Source: Margaritifera margaritifera (lineage: Eukaryota > Mollusca > Bivalvia > Unionida > Margaritiferidae). From it: a stretch of 64,000 nt of DNA. Location: contig JAQPZY010001244.1 of the NCBI GenBank assembly GCA_029931535.1, positions 1,412,501-1,476,500 of the forward strand, written 5' to 3'. Shown one piece after another: positions 9,720 through 24,719 of this stretch; position 1 is the stretch's first letter; every line of letters begins with the position of its first letter. A program made the position numbers and the translations under genes. A model generated the notes under the pieces. It was not told where the DNA came from, made no database searches, and worked only from the letters and a program-made list of their open reading frames with translations.

Positions 9720-11472
9720 TTGCCGAAAACTTTGTGTTTGTGTATGTATGTGTTTGTGTATGTCTATGTTGTTTAAAACTAAAACTTAAACCCCATCTCT
9801 TCTATGTGATAGTATGTGTGTAAGGGTATAGTAGTGTGTCTATAAACATTTCCTACCCATGTGTGATAGTATAGTATGTTTGTATGTTTGTGTGTGTCTA
9901 TTTCATCCCCCATCATTACATCATACCCCCTCTTGTGTGATAGTGCATGTATGTATGTAAGTATAGCGTGCGTATATACAACACTCCCACCCTATTCCTT
10001 GGATAGTAGGGGGGGGGGGGTGGAGAGCAATCAAAATGCGGATGCTGGATTTTAGGGGGTGTTTGGATCGTAATCAAAAAGCGTTTGCTGGATAGTAGGG
10101 GTGTGTGTTGGGATAGTGATCAAAATGGGGTGTTGGATAGTATATGTGGTGTGTCTTTGGATTGTTGATAAACATTGTAACATTGCATTTTCCCTTATGA
10201 CCCACAGTGGGTCATCTGACTCTAAATTTCTAGGGCAGTATGGGGCAATAGATAAATCATATGTTAAATTTCCCTTATGCCCCAGAGTAGCTCACCCATG
10301 TAAACGTTCGCTGTAATGTTAATTCCCCTTATGCCCCAGTGAGGCTCATACAACTACTAATAGCTCGTGCAGTTCTTCAGCACTAAACAAAAAGGATCTG
10401 CATATATCATGGGTAAGTTACGTGGAAATGATGATAGCCTACACTTTGTGATATTGAATTTATAAATGATAATGGTCCTATGCAATTTTCAAGAGCCACA
10501 ATAAATGGAACATAAAATCTCCATTTTCCAAGTTTTATTGATATGTGAATGCAATTTTGCGCAAAAATGAACAATCTTGAAAGGTCTTGTCTGTGAAATA
10601 TCTATCAATTTAGAGAGGCATTTTTGTTGTTTATACATGTAGTTTAAATATAGTATTTTATACAGTAATAACAGTCCGTGTCATAGAACACTGGAAAATG
10701 TTGACAGAAGTTCCAGGTGACTTATTTAGAATCTTTTTGAATCTCACAGCACGTATAAGATTTTTTTGAAAGACCCTGGGTATAAATCCAAAAGCCATTT
10801 TCAGAAGAAGCACAAGAGTAACCTAGAATCAATGTGCAAGAAAAAGCTAAAAATAATGAGATGTCACAAACTGAGCTCAAAATCATAGTAAAGAGATTGA
10901 AAATTGTAATAACAGATTAGGTTTGCAAAACAGTGTTCATGGGTGAGAATGGCATTAGAATCCTTACGAAGACGGACCAAATCAGACGAAACAAGTATTG
11001 ATGGGTGAGAATGGGATAGTCAACTCAGATTCTTATGAAGGCGGATCAAATCAGACGAAACAAGTATCAAAGTAATAACTTTCCAAAAAGCTTGAAAGCT
11101 CCGCTATATTTAATTAATTGGTAGCACTGAAAATAAAGGAACTTACAAATAAATTTTTAAAATGTGGCGTGGAGGGGGAGGGGGACAGGAGAAGTTCGTC
11201 AGGTACTTTTCTCTTCAGGTTGAGTAGGTGTGGAATAAATTTAAGGTGGTATAATTTTGTCTTGTGATTATTCACTTTTTGCATGCATCGGTAGATATTT
11301 TTGTTTACTTTTTACTGTGGTAGTAGCACCTGAAAGACTATTAAAATAATGGCTGTGGATTTTTTTCAAAGTGTTGTGTAAATAAACACTTACGTACCAT
11401 GCTTGCATTCTGTTTGGACAGTGGACTGTTTCAAGAGGCTACAACTTCATTTAAGTACGGCAGTTTGCACAA

Positions 11473-11475
<3 letters not shown>
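9720..11475. other. Non-coding stretch with small duplications
   Basis: No gene is recognised. TGTGTATG-rich and GGATAGTAGGGG-type motifs recur between 9.73 and 10.14 kb. Three spaced copies of CCCTTATG(A/C)CCC(A/-)AG-like text occur near 10,190, 10,269 and 10,323. Two adjacent copies of a ~68-bp unit containing ATGGGTGAGAATGG and CAAATCAGACGAAACAAGTA occupy about 10,938-11,070. Confidence 0.5.

Positions 11476-11534
<59 letters not shown>
11476..11534. repeat. (CT)n microsatellite
   Basis: An uninterrupted CT dinucleotide tract of about 59 bases. Confidence 0.97.
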
Positions 11535-11537
<3 letters not shown>

Positions 11538-14080
11538 ATTTTATGTGTCTTTCAAATATCTACAAACTGATGTACATAAAAAATTTAAGGATCATTTATT
11601 TGTTCTATTTTTATTATGAAATAACTTTTATGATGAAATAAATTAAATCCAAATAGTTGCGTGAGACCTAAAATTGCACAGGCATTAGGGTACGGTGTTG
11701 TCAACTGAGTTCCTTGAACTGAATTGTAGTTGTTTCCCTCTGTGTACATTGTACTCAGTTATTGTATATTTAAAGCATCTAATGCATAAGTAATTTTAAT
11801 TATCCGGTGCTGATCCGTAAGAGGTATTAGTGCCGATAAAAACGTCTAAAACCCAATGTGAAATTTCCATCTAAATGCCCATATTACCAATCAAATCGCC
11901 GTTCTAGATTGTGTGACCTTTTAGCCTCCTTTTCGTGACCTTGAGAGAGGGTACTCGTATTTCGCTCAAACTGTATACACATCGTGCCTATACATCATGT
12001 ATAGAAAACATGGATTGATAATAGAGAGGTTGATTTACATCTGCAGGATTTATTTGTCCAGTACCCTGGTAGCTTTTGTGTCCCTAGTTGTCTTTATATA
12101 CACATATCGGCATTTAGGTAGAAATTTCAGTCTTCGGATTTCACTCTTATACACCACACAACATTTATCTTATCGGGGACGTTAGTAAAAATCACGCATT
12201 AGAATTCTTAGAAATAGCAACTTTTACAGGTTTTATGGTTTCCTCTGATTAATAACTGGCAAGCTTGCAGGTAAAGGAAAATTACTGTGACAGTTATTTT
12301 ATGTAAAGTTCCAAGGACATCATCAATTCTTTCCTCATAGGGAAGTCGCTAAAAAGCAACCACGGAAGTCATGAAGTTAATATAAATCAGATATGAATCG
12401 ACATTGTTCTCCAAACTATTAGTAGAAATATGTTCAGTCAAAAGCGAACTGAAAAGAAAGATTATCTACCCTTTTAAGGATTAGAAGTTATTTATCAGGA
12501 TATATATGCAACTATTATGTAGTAGCATGATGACATCACCAAGCGACTATCATGTGGTGGTAAAATCATAGTGCCAAGCGACTATTATGTGGTGGCAAGA
12601 TGATGCTGTTAATCCAAAATTTCTATATACTTGTGACCATTGTAGGCAATTACAAAGAGGAGACATTTTATCAAGAAGAAGGTCATGCTTCCATCCCGTT
12701 ACGCGGTGTTGGAATCTCTGTAATATGTGTGTTCCAGACGTTATTGTGCACATAATGCTGCTTTTGTAGATTGCCAGGAATGTACCGCGCAGAGGTGTGC
12801 AAATGTAGTACAGACAACAAACTTTGTGAAAAGAAATTTAAGGATTTTTAATTTTATTTGGAGAAGATAAGAGTCTGAAAATCTTTTTAAAAATATTTTG
12901 ATATTGGTTATGCTGCATACATGATATTTAGATGTGAAGATAGTCGAAGTACAATGTCTCCTTTGGTTTAGTGGTTTACCTGTATTTTTCTCATCAGTGT
13001 TAATTAAATTTTTTAGATGAAGCAATGCAATGACATCTAGAAAAATTGAAAAACTAAATCTCAGAAAGCATTGCAGTGGATTAAGATTTTATATTGCCTG
13101 CTGTGGCATTGACCTTTCACCTTCGAGCTTAAAATATTGTAATTCTTTTGCAGCTTCCAGTAAAACTACCTTATCAATGTTTGATAAAGCAACGCATACA
13201 GCTATTTGACTTCTTCAGATCAAGTGATACTGGCCTGTCAACTCTAATTTTTATCTCACGGGTAACCTACTCGTACATTTTACTGAGGATATATACAGTG
13301 GGGCTCGAGAAATGATTTGGACACTGTTTCTTTGTCTTGGTTCGTAATGACCTTGGCATTTTAACTTTAGATCTTGAAAATTAGAAATGTATTTGTACCT
13401 TCATGGCATCACATATGTAAGGGCTGGTGAGGTCATATTCAGTTTAACTCGAGACATCAAGCAGAACTTATGCATGCAGATCGTTAACCCTTTCATATAA
13501 AAATCAACAAGCTTCTTTATTTTCTGTGAAAATGCATGAAGGTACTTGATGTAGAGCTCAAGTTATTGCGGTGAAACTCAAAGCTTCCACACGGACGGAC
13601 AAAGCCATATCATAATACGTTACGCCATAAACAGATGAATGAATACGTACATTGATGCTATTGTGTCCTTTTTCTTACATTTCTAGGTTACACTGTCGAA
13701 AAATCAAATGTTATGAATGGTTATTCGTTTCCACCAGCATAAGTGCAACAGAAATTGAGTTTATATGATTGAGCCTTTAGTTTGACCTTTGGACTTGACC
13801 TGTGACCGAAAATAATAGCAACATTAGTTTTTTTTAACAAACAAATTCCTCGTGATCTTAGCTTTAAATGTTATATGCTGCTAACTTTCCTCACTAAATT
13901 TGCACAGAAGGCAAATATAGGACTACTGACCCAGGACTATTTTGCTTCTGGAAAAGAATTGAGCGGCAGACGTGCGTGTAAATAAAGTAACCGCATTTAT
14001 CCAAACAGAAGATTACTAATATCTGATCTGGTGAGATATTTCACATGAAACATGAAGATGTCTAAGAAAACATTCTACCT
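11535..14080. other. Non-coding stretch, nothing recognised
   Basis: AT-rich DNA with only short unsupported ORFs. A small imperfect duplication containing CCAAGCGACTAT(C/T)ATGTGGTGG lies at about 12,538-12,600. Confidence 0.5.
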
Positions 14081-14366
14081 TAAGAATGCAAGGTATGAGT
14101 CCGGTTTAAGTATGCAAGGTGCGAGTCCGGCTTAAGTATGCAAGGTATGAGTCCGGCTTAAGTATGCAAGGTATGAGTCCGGCTTAAGTATGCAATGTAT
14201 GAGTCCGGCTTAAGTATGCAAGGTATGAGTCCGGCTTAAGTATGCAAGGTGTGAGTCCGGCTTAAGTATGCAAGGTGTGAGTCCGGCTTAAGTATGCAAG
14301 GTACGAGTTCGGCTTAAGTACGCAAGGTATGAGTCCGGCTTAAGTATGCAAGGTGTGAGTCCGGCT
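14081..14366. repeat. 26-bp tandem repeat, 11 copies
   Basis: Eleven head-to-tail units fit exactly (11 x 26 = 286). Each begins TAAGTATGCAAGGT and ends GAGTCCGGCT. Two bases after GGT vary between AT, GT, GC and AC, while the rest is nearly fixed. Each junction creates the palindrome CTTAAG. Confidence 0.95.
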
Positions 14367-14399
14367 AAAACCAGCGAAGATAATGCGACTGAAGAACTC

Positions 14400-14782
14400 A
14401 TTTGACATTTGTTTGTTTGGGGGGGGGAGGGGGGTAGATGTTTAAGCTTATGTTGAATCCAACATACTTCAAACTAAGTAACTCTCTCTATTGACATGTA
14501 CGTAATTTGCACCGTTTGACGTTTGTTTTTTTTTTTTTTTTTTTTTTGGGGGGGGGGGGCAGATGTTTAAGCTAATGCCGAATCCAACATACTTCAAGTT
14601 AAGTAAACTCTCTCTATTGAAATGTGCGTAATTTGGCACCATTTTGACTTTTTTTTTTGTTTGTTTGTTTGTTTGTTGTTTTGTTTTTTGGTTTTTTTTT
14701 TTGGGGGGGGGGAGCTTATGCTGAAACCAATTTACTTCAAATTAAATAGCTGTCTCTGTTGACCTATATGTAATTCGGCAAG
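14400..14782. repeat. Three diverged tandem copies of a ~125-bp unit with T and G homopolymers
   Basis: Starts lie near 14,400, 14,516 and 14,644. Each copy has a TTTGAC-like start, a T-rich then G-rich homopolymer run, an AGCTTATG-like stretch, then ATCCAACATACTTCAA or a close variant and a TAATT(T/C)G end. Homopolymer length accounts for most of the length difference between copies. Confidence 0.8.
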
Positions 14783-17273
<2,491 letters not shown>

Positions 17274-18977
17274 TCAAATAGTATATGGTAAAATAAGTTG
17301 TCCGGAGAATGAGGGCAAACTATTGGCGAATATTGTATTACTGTCAGCTTTAGTATGCTCTATCCACACATCGTCTCCTGACTTCATTTCCACAACCACC
17401 ATATTGGTCGCCATATTGTAATATCCGTTGGCGTCCTGACTGCTCCTGCTCCTTGCAATGACCTCTCCATTTTTCTTCAAGTCGAGTCCCACAACAGCTG
17501 CTCCCTCTACGTATACGGAAAATGAAAATTCATAAACACCGTCTATAGGCGCTGTGAACGTTCCGTGACGGACGTCGTACCCGTTTCCAATATTAGTACG
17601 AACCGTGTCAAATATGAGTTCTTGTCCAATGCCTATAAGCTGGATGTTGTTTTGCATGGTTGCTGAGAACACAACAGGGTTTGGCAAAGGATCACACCCA
17701 CATGTCGCTACAAAAAAAAAAAAGACAAAATAATTGTACAATTCATGATAAAAGAGGGAACATTCCCAATCACGAAAGACAAAAGTTTCGAATTACCCGT
17801 TGATGCCTACAATCGCAACGTCCTGGGCCTTTCCGTTAACAAAAGGAAACAACAAACAAACCCCACATCGAACATATTTCGTTTATGGACATATTGTGCC
17901 CTGTGTTCATGCGCTATATTGTTCACATTGGTGAGTGGGAAAGGTACAATATATTACAAATGTGCATATGATCTGATTTCCAGTGAATATACAAAATTTG
18001 AACATATTAATCCACCATAATACATTTGATGTATTTTTCCACTCGCAGAAAGGCCGGATATGCTGTGGTTGAGTTGTCAAGAGGAGAGTAATTACATTTT
18101 GAACTGGTAGCAATTTCAATATCTCTGAAAAATTGCGAATGATTTTCACATGAAGGATGTCAATAAACAAGCATTCGATATCATTTCTTATAAGTCTAGC
18201 GAGATATTACTTGTCTATTTGGATCAATTATTAAAATGGGCTGACATACATATGAAAATTTTATTCTAAAATGTATTGTAACTTGTAAAGTTTCAATATG
18301 TGTAGTTTTAGCGTGTATCATGCTTCTATCAAGGAATGATACCCAGTAAAAATAGAAAGGATTATGCCTAAATTACTTGTTCTGTTAGATTCTGACACCA
18401 TACCGTGGCAGGACAATAGACAACACCCAAATAGTTAAAAAAATATCCATCAACATTATGGACGGGATTTACTAAACAGTGGGAAGTTTAAAATTTGTAT
18501 TACTTATTTATACGAGACAGAAAGTAATCAAGCACCTTTGCGGCCACTGGTGTTCAAAATAGTGTCACTTAAAAATCATAAATGTATTATAGATATTTCC
18601 CTCTACCGAAGAAAATGTTGATCTATTTATATTTGGAATGTTCTTATTGTGAAGCCGCTATTTATCGTATATTACAGGTGTTTGAAAAAAATGCACAATT
18701 GTACAGGACTGTACATGTTAAAACTAGACCTTGACTTTTCGCATTATAATATATACCAACCATTCTGCCTGAGTACTTTGAGTTCATTCATTTCCCTTTC
18801 AAGTGCATCCGCCTCGAGTCCCAGGCTTCTTGTCAGCTTTTTTTCATCAGTTATTAAGGATAATAGGGAATCTGCCAGTTCTTGTTGCTGAGTATTAGCT
18901 GTGGAAAGCTGTTGTCCGGCTGTTGTATAGCCATAACACACCAATATAACTGCAATGATGGCAGCCAAACGAAACAT
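17274..18977 (-). CDS. C1q-domain protein 1, secreted, two exons: complement(join(17274..17707,18761..18977))
   Basis: Exon 1 (18977-18761) starts with ATG and encodes a signal peptide (MFRLAAIIAVILVCYGYTTA) and a coiled-coil-like helix with ELADSLLSLITDEKKL. The donor is AATG/GTTGGT, and the acceptor TTTTTTGTAG/CG follows a T-rich tract. The intron is 1,053 bp, phase 1. Exon 2 opens with TCGCD, then a complete C1q domain with FSATM, the VRHGTFTAPIDGVYEFSFSV core and a final FSGQLI before TGA at 17276-17274. The joined frame gives 216 residues. C1q domains trimerise and bind ligands; bivalve members act as secreted recognition proteins in haemolymph. The Cys-x-Cys pair at the exon junction may make interchain disulphides. 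There is no collagen region, so this is a C1q-like rather than a classical C1q protein. Genes 2 and 3 lie upstream on the same strand. Confidence 0.9.
18009..18743. other. Intron part of C1q gene 1
   Basis: AT-rich intron with no nested gene seen. Confidence 0.6.
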
Positions 18978-19222
18978 CTTCTAGTATTAGATCATATTAT
19001 GAATCATATCATTTACCCAAACGATATCTTGACCTGGATTACGGCCTCTCTGTGAGGTCAAGACGTCGTGATAAGCCAAAACTGGCTCATGTGAATTGGA
19101 GAACCGAAACCATGTGATGAGTCTAAAGACAGGCTTTGACTTGAGTTTCGTTCGTAGAGGTCAAATTGGGTTCGAAGCATCTTAATATTAAATAATTAAC
19201 TGCCATGTGTTTGATTCAGCAA

Positions 19223-19225
<3 letters not shown>

Positions 19226-19292
<67 letters not shown>
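19226..19292. repeat. (AT)n microsatellite
   Basis: About 67 bases of AT dinucleotide between C1q genes 1 and 2. Confidence 0.97.
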
Positions 19293-19295
<3 letters not shown>

Positions 19296-19359
19296 CAATC
19301 TTTGCTTCGTTACTGGTTTAATTTAGTCTTTTATTCTTCTCGTCATCCATATATCTTTT

Positions 19360-19503
19360 TTCTGTTTTCTTCTTTTTTTTTTTTTCTTCTTCTGATATTT
19401 CATCCATCTTATTTATGAACACAACTTGTGTTTGACAGAACCGGGGATCCAACCGGAGACTACAAAGGTGCAAAGCGAACATGTTTACCGCGCCCTGCAC
19501 TAT
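19360..19503 (-). mobile_element. Possible tRNA-derived SINE fragment
   Basis: On the minus strand, GGGCGCGGTAAACATG resembles an RNA polymerase III A box, and about 35 bases later CCGGTTGGATCCCCGG resembles a B box. The sequence then runs into a GAAGAAGAAAAAAAAAAAG tail. That order (tRNA-like head, then A-rich tail) is the SINE plan. No target duplication was confirmed and both boxes are imperfect. Confidence 0.35.
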
Positions 19504-19610
19504 TAATTTCTTTGCTACAGGCAACATTTTTTTAAAAAGTGGAATTGCTATTACAATTAGTGTATGCTTCAAGTTCCTTCTACCTTGAATATAAACACTG
19601 TCTGTGTGTG

Positions 19611-19613
<3 letters not shown>

Positions 19614-19653
<40 letters not shown>
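19614..19653. repeat. (AG)n microsatellite
   Basis: About 40 bases of AG dinucleotide. Confidence 0.96.
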
Positions 19654-19657
<4 letters not shown>

Positions 19658-19819
19658 TAAACTTGAAAAATCCACTGCACATCAACACACATATCTAAAA
19701 AAAAAGCCGTCGAGAGCGCGTTGAATACGTTGTTAACAATAATTGTGCATTAGACAAAAAATTAAAAAAAATAAATTAAATTAAATTTTAAAACAGTGCT
19801 TGGTATGTTCTGGTTTATT

Positions 19820-21683
19820 TCATACTTGAAGAATTTGTCCAGAAAACATAGCATATCCCGTGCCGATGATTACGTTACTGTCACTCCCCGGAAGGTGCCG
19901 AACCCATACTTCTTCCCCAGCGACCATCTCTATGGCAACAACGTTCATCGCCATGTTGTATTGGCTGTATCTATCCTCGCCCACTTTCGCCCTGGCTACT
20001 ACTTCTCCATTCTTCACCAATTCTATTCCAGATGTATAGACCCCGGCTATATACACAGAAAATGTGAATTCATACGTTCCTGCGACTGGTGCAGTAAAAG
20101 TACCGTGTCTAACGTCATAGCCATTACCTATGTTCGTCAATATTGTATCAAAAAACACTTCTTGATTGACGCCTAAATTGGTTATTGTAGAAGTTAGAGA
20201 CACTGTAAACAAAACGGGACTGTGTGTTGCAGCACAACCACAGCTTGCTGAAATAGAAAAGGATATACATAAAAATTCTACTAAGGAAAGTCTATATTGA
20301 TGATTGAAATGAATGGATTAGGAAAGAGAACGTCTTGTATTCTTGTATGCCTTTCTCTAAGCCTTAATTTACTAGTCTTCACTTTTAGCCTATTTCTCTT
20401 ATATATTCGGACACATTTTTATTTTCTCTATCCCATTTAAAATGTTCCCATTCTTTGACTTGATATTACATTTGGATTCTGTATGACAAATCCGCCGCAT
20501 CTATGACGAATACTTCTTTAGGTGTAAGTTGGTGTATTGTGTAGCTTTATCATCACTCTTTTTTCATCCCCAAAGTCAAGGTAAAAATTATCTATAAAAC
20601 GGTTAAAGGCCAATCATTACATGTATATATTAAAGGCCAATCATTACATGTATATATTAAAGGCCAATCATTACATGTATATATTAAAGGCCAATCATTA
20701 CATGTATATATTAAAGGCCAATCATTACATGTATATATTAAAGGCCAATCATTACATGTATATATTGTCAACTAAATATTATTATCACTTTTGATATCGA
20801 TCATTTGGGACCTATACGCAACTCGTTTCTGTTTTTTTAATTGTTATTTCTGATAAAGACCCAATTGTATAAATTAATAATTCGCAACTCGAAATCCGAG
20901 CAAGAAACCCTAAAATAAACGTGTTTGCTATTTTTCTAATTACTATTGAGTTGAGCATGTAAATGCACCGTATATGAAATGTATTTCAATTGGATAAAGT
21001 TTCGAGAGAATTGATCTGAGGTGAGACTATCGCAAGCAAGAATAAGAAGATATGAACATAAAACCGGATTGTTTTGCATACCAAAACTATTCATGCACAA
21101 TTAAAATAATCATCTCAAAATAGACAAATTAGGCAGTCTTGTAGTAGTAGTAGTACTAGTAGTAGTAGTGACGGAAGTATCATTATCAAAAATAAAGTTA
21201 ATGATAAAACAGTTGCACTAACAACACCAGCAAAATCAGCATCATAAGTACCAGGATTATTAGCATATGGTGATAACAGCAGCAGTAGTTGTAATGTCAC
21301 TGAAGTTTGGCGTTTGAATGGACGTAGGAAGATAGGTAGGTATTGACATGAACGTAGATTAGTAGGTAGTACGGTGGGTAGCCATGGTTAAAAGTTTCAT
21401 TGACACTGTATATAGTACTAAAATATGAAGTTTAAAACGCACCATTATGCACATGGCCTTGTAACTCCCTCATTTCCCGTTCAAGCTGCGTAACTTCCTG
21501 TTCTAATTTGGTTCTCAATTCTCTTTCCTCCACGAGCAGAGACAGAAGGGACTCTGCTGCTTCTTTTGACAAACTCCAACTTTCGTTACCAGCAGTAATT
21601 TGACTCGATACGCATCCTCCATTAAAATTCTCCACAGCAAATAATACGGCGAGGAAAGCTATCACTTTCATTATCACTTTCAT
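19820..21683 (-). CDS. C1q-domain protein 2, reading frame doubtful at the exon junction: complement(join(19820..20241,21443..21683))
   Basis: Exon 1 (21683-21443) encodes a signal peptide (MKVIMKVIAFLAVLFAVENF) and a coiled coil with LLSLLVEERELRTKLEQEV, ending at the phase-1 donor AATG/GTGCGT. A C1q exon runs to TGA at 19,820 and holds VRHGTFTAPVAGTYEFTFSV and FSGQILQV. The usual acceptor would be CAG at 20,248-20,246, giving the conserved SCGC motif, but that frame is two bases short of the C1q frame. The break falls in a CA run just after the motif. Using the next AG, four bases downstream (exon start 20,241), restores one 220-residue frame but deletes both cysteines. So the gene is either a pseudogene, a product using the downstream acceptor, or an assembly error. 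An earlier ATG at 21,734 is in frame but gives a poor signal peptide. Confidence 0.75.
20605..20766. repeat. 27-bp tandem repeat, 6 identical copies in the intron of C1q gene 2
   Basis: Six head-to-tail units start at 20,605 and repeat every 27 bases. Each contains AAAGGCCAATCATTACATG followed by TATATATT. The copies look identical, so the expansion is recent. It lies inside the 1.2-kb intron. Confidence 0.97.
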
Positions 21684-22359
21684 ATTTGGAGAAACTAAAT
21701 GTGGACATACGCTGATAGTGGGGAAATTTTCCACCTATCTCATTACATTAACTGGGTCATGAAATTGTATGCTATAGGCGGGTTCTTATCTTTACAATTG
21801 ATGTGTAACCTTATATGGACCTTGTTAAAGATGTCTTACAGGGTTACAAAAAATATATATATAAATTGGACATGCAATGTACGCCTTACCCTTTTCCAGC
21901 TTGGACACATAGCAATAGATGAGTGGATGGATGATGAATGGGAGGGTACTTTCAATTCAACTAAAATTTTCAACGTCTAAATAATCTGAGGTCTTATATT
22001 CAAAGTATAAATTCATTTTCGAGTTAAGATCAGGATACATTTGCAATATTTTACTGATTAACTTTGCATCGAACCCCTTACAATACAGGATGATAAAGAA
22101 ATAAAGTCAAAAGTGAACTCAGACGATAAGATTTCATTCTAAAACACGTAATGTAACTTTACAACTTTCCACTGAAACAACTACCAATCATTTATTTATA
22201 TCCATCTGGGCATAAAATCTGAAGAAGAAGAAGACAGAGAAGAAGAGAGTAGTAACATGGTACGAATGCGGAATTTTCAAAGAGAAGAAGAAAAAAAGAC
22301 GATATGATTTCATATCCAAATTATGTGACGTATTATTCGCTGGGCATAGTATCACCAGA

Positions 22360-24240
22360 GCTTAAGAGATGGCCTGTTGACCGTCTTCCGTCCATTTTCA
22401 CTGAAAGTCTTCTGGTGAGGTTTAGTTTGTTCTAAATAAATAGTGACCCTCTGATATCTAATATGGCCGCCACGGAATGTCATATCGACACGGGGTTTTC
22501 ACTAAAAGCCTTCTTAAGTGTCTAGCTGGTCCCAAATAAAAATAGTGCTGATCTGACATCCAATATTGTTGCCACGGAGGCCATTGCGAAACTCTACGTA
22601 TTGCTACGTTTCCTGAATAGATGGTCGAATTAACATGACGTTTTTACTTAAAGTCTTCTTACGATGTCTAGTTGGTCCTAAATAAAAATAGTGCCCTTCT
22701 GACATCTAATATGACCGCCACAGCAGCTATCTTTAAAATGTTGTTATCGCTCCTTCTCCTGAGAGGTATCGACACGGGGGTTTGACTAAAAGACTCCTTA
22801 TGATGTCTAGTTAGCCCTAAATGAAAATGGTACCTATCTGACATACAATATTGCTGCCTCAGCAGCCATCTTGAAAATCTTGTTGTCGCTGCTCCTCTTG
22901 AATGGATGGTCCTATTGACATGGGGTTTTCACTAAAAGTCTTTTGTTGACGTGTTGTTGCTCCTGAATGAAAATACACTAAATAATCTATTTGTGTTGCT
23001 GTACCATAAAACACGAAACCAAACCAAAATCTGAATTAAAATAGTGCTCCTCAGACATCCAATATGGCCGCCATGGAGGCCATCTTGAAAATCTTGTTAT
23101 CGCTACTGCTCTTGAGCTGATGGTCAAATCATCAACCCGGAATTTTCACTAAAAGACTACTTGCGATGTCTAGTTCGTCCTAAATGAAAATGTTGCCAAT
23201 CTGACATCCAATATGGCCACAACAGCAACCATCTTGAAAATCTTGTTATCGCTACTCCTTAAGGACGGATGGTTGTAGCGAAAATGGGACTTTTCACTTA
23301 AAGACTTCTTATGATCTCTAGTTGGCCCTACATGAAAATGGTGTCACTGGAACATTCATGATGACCGTCACGGAGGTCATCTTGAAAATCTGGTTATCAC
23401 TACTCCTTCTGAGTGGATTGTTATACCGATAGACTTATTATCATATCTAGCTGGTCCTAAATAAAAATGGTGCCGATCAAATATCCTTCATGGCCACCAT
23501 GGCAGCAAACTTGCAAATCTTGTTATCGCTATTCCTCCTGAACTGATGGTCATATCGACGTGGGACTTTTACTAAAAGACTTCTTATGATGTTTTAGTTG
23601 GTTATAAAGCAATGGTGCATATCAATGGTGGCCATCTTGAAAATATAGTTATCACTATTCTTCTTGAAAGGATGGTCGTACTAACATAGGGTTTTTATTA
23701 AACACTTGTCACTTCATGTAGCTGGTCCTAAATGAAAATGATGCTACTGTGGCCACCCAATATTTAGAAGGTTTCGTAACAGCTAATTACCATGAACGGA
23801 TGTCTACACCAACATTTAAAAAGCATCCACTCCCCAAAAAAACAACAGCAACAAAAACAAACAACGACAAAAATGCTTATTTCTTTCAATATTTAGTTGT
23901 TCCTTTATTAAAACGATACTGATCTAATCTCCAAAATGGCTGCACTGACTGCCATCCTGAAAATGTATATATCACTGCTTCTCATGAACTTATGGTCGTA
24001 TCAACATAGGTTTTTCATTAAAATGCTATAATAGAATGTAGCTGGTTCTAAATTAAAATATTGCTTATCTGACCTTCAACATGGGATCACACTGGCCATC
24101 TCCAAAATCCTGTTACCACTACTCCGCTTACATGAATGGTGGCACTGACATAAAGTTTACACTAAAACACTTCTTGCGATATTTAATTTGTTCTGAATGC
24201 AAATAGCGCCGATGAGACCACCAATATGTCCGGAAGTTTG
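22360..24240. repeat. Degenerate satellite-like array of a ~140-bp unit, about 13 copies
   Basis: Diverged units recur about every 130-145 bases. A typical unit has TCTAGTTGGTCCTAAAT, then AAAATGGTGC, then CTGACATCCAATATGGC, GCCATCTTGAAAATCTTG, TTATCGCTACTCC, TGGATGGTC, and TTTTCACTAAAAGAC before the next. Anchors are visible near 22,521, 22,668, 22,805, 23,169, 23,317, 23,447, 23,590, 23,720 and 24,040. Divergence shows an old array. No ORF crosses it. It separates C1q genes 2 and 3. Confidence 0.85.
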
Positions 24241-24557
24241 AAAACCTGACCTAACTGACCGTGGGGTCAAGTCAAAGGCCATTGCTTGCATTTTTGTACT
24301 CAACTGGTCTGATAAACGCAGTGGCCTGTACATATAAATGTGAATTTTAACCAGACTTTGTATTTTCAGTTGCATTCCAACACGTTGACAGTCAGCACTC
24401 TGACATTGATTTTACTGACAAAGGTCTTGACTCCGGTTTATAGTTGTACTGACGTTTGAGAATAATAACACAAAGAAGTATGAATTGACTTCAATTAAAC
24501 CCAGGCTGTGGATACATTAGAAAAATACCTTGACTGATGCTACTTCAATAACTTCGG

Positions 24558-24571
24558 CCCCCCCCCCCCGA

Positions 24572-24644
<73 letters not shown>
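24558..24644. repeat. C run followed by (AT)n microsatellite
   Basis: A run of about 12 C, a short spacer, then about 69 bases of AT, followed by several ACATAACAT-like repeats. Confidence 0.95.
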
Positions 24645-24645
<1 letters not shown>

Positions 24646-24719
24646 CATGACATAACATGATATAACATAACATAACATAACATAAAATAATTATTATAGA
24701 TTTAACCAAACTTAGCATT

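Noticed and set aside
14081..14366. CRISPR-like regular array
   Set aside because: Units are contiguous with no unique spacers, and the genome is eukaryotic.
19796..20176. 126-codon plus-strand ORF
   Set aside because: Antisense shadow of the C1q exon of gene 2.
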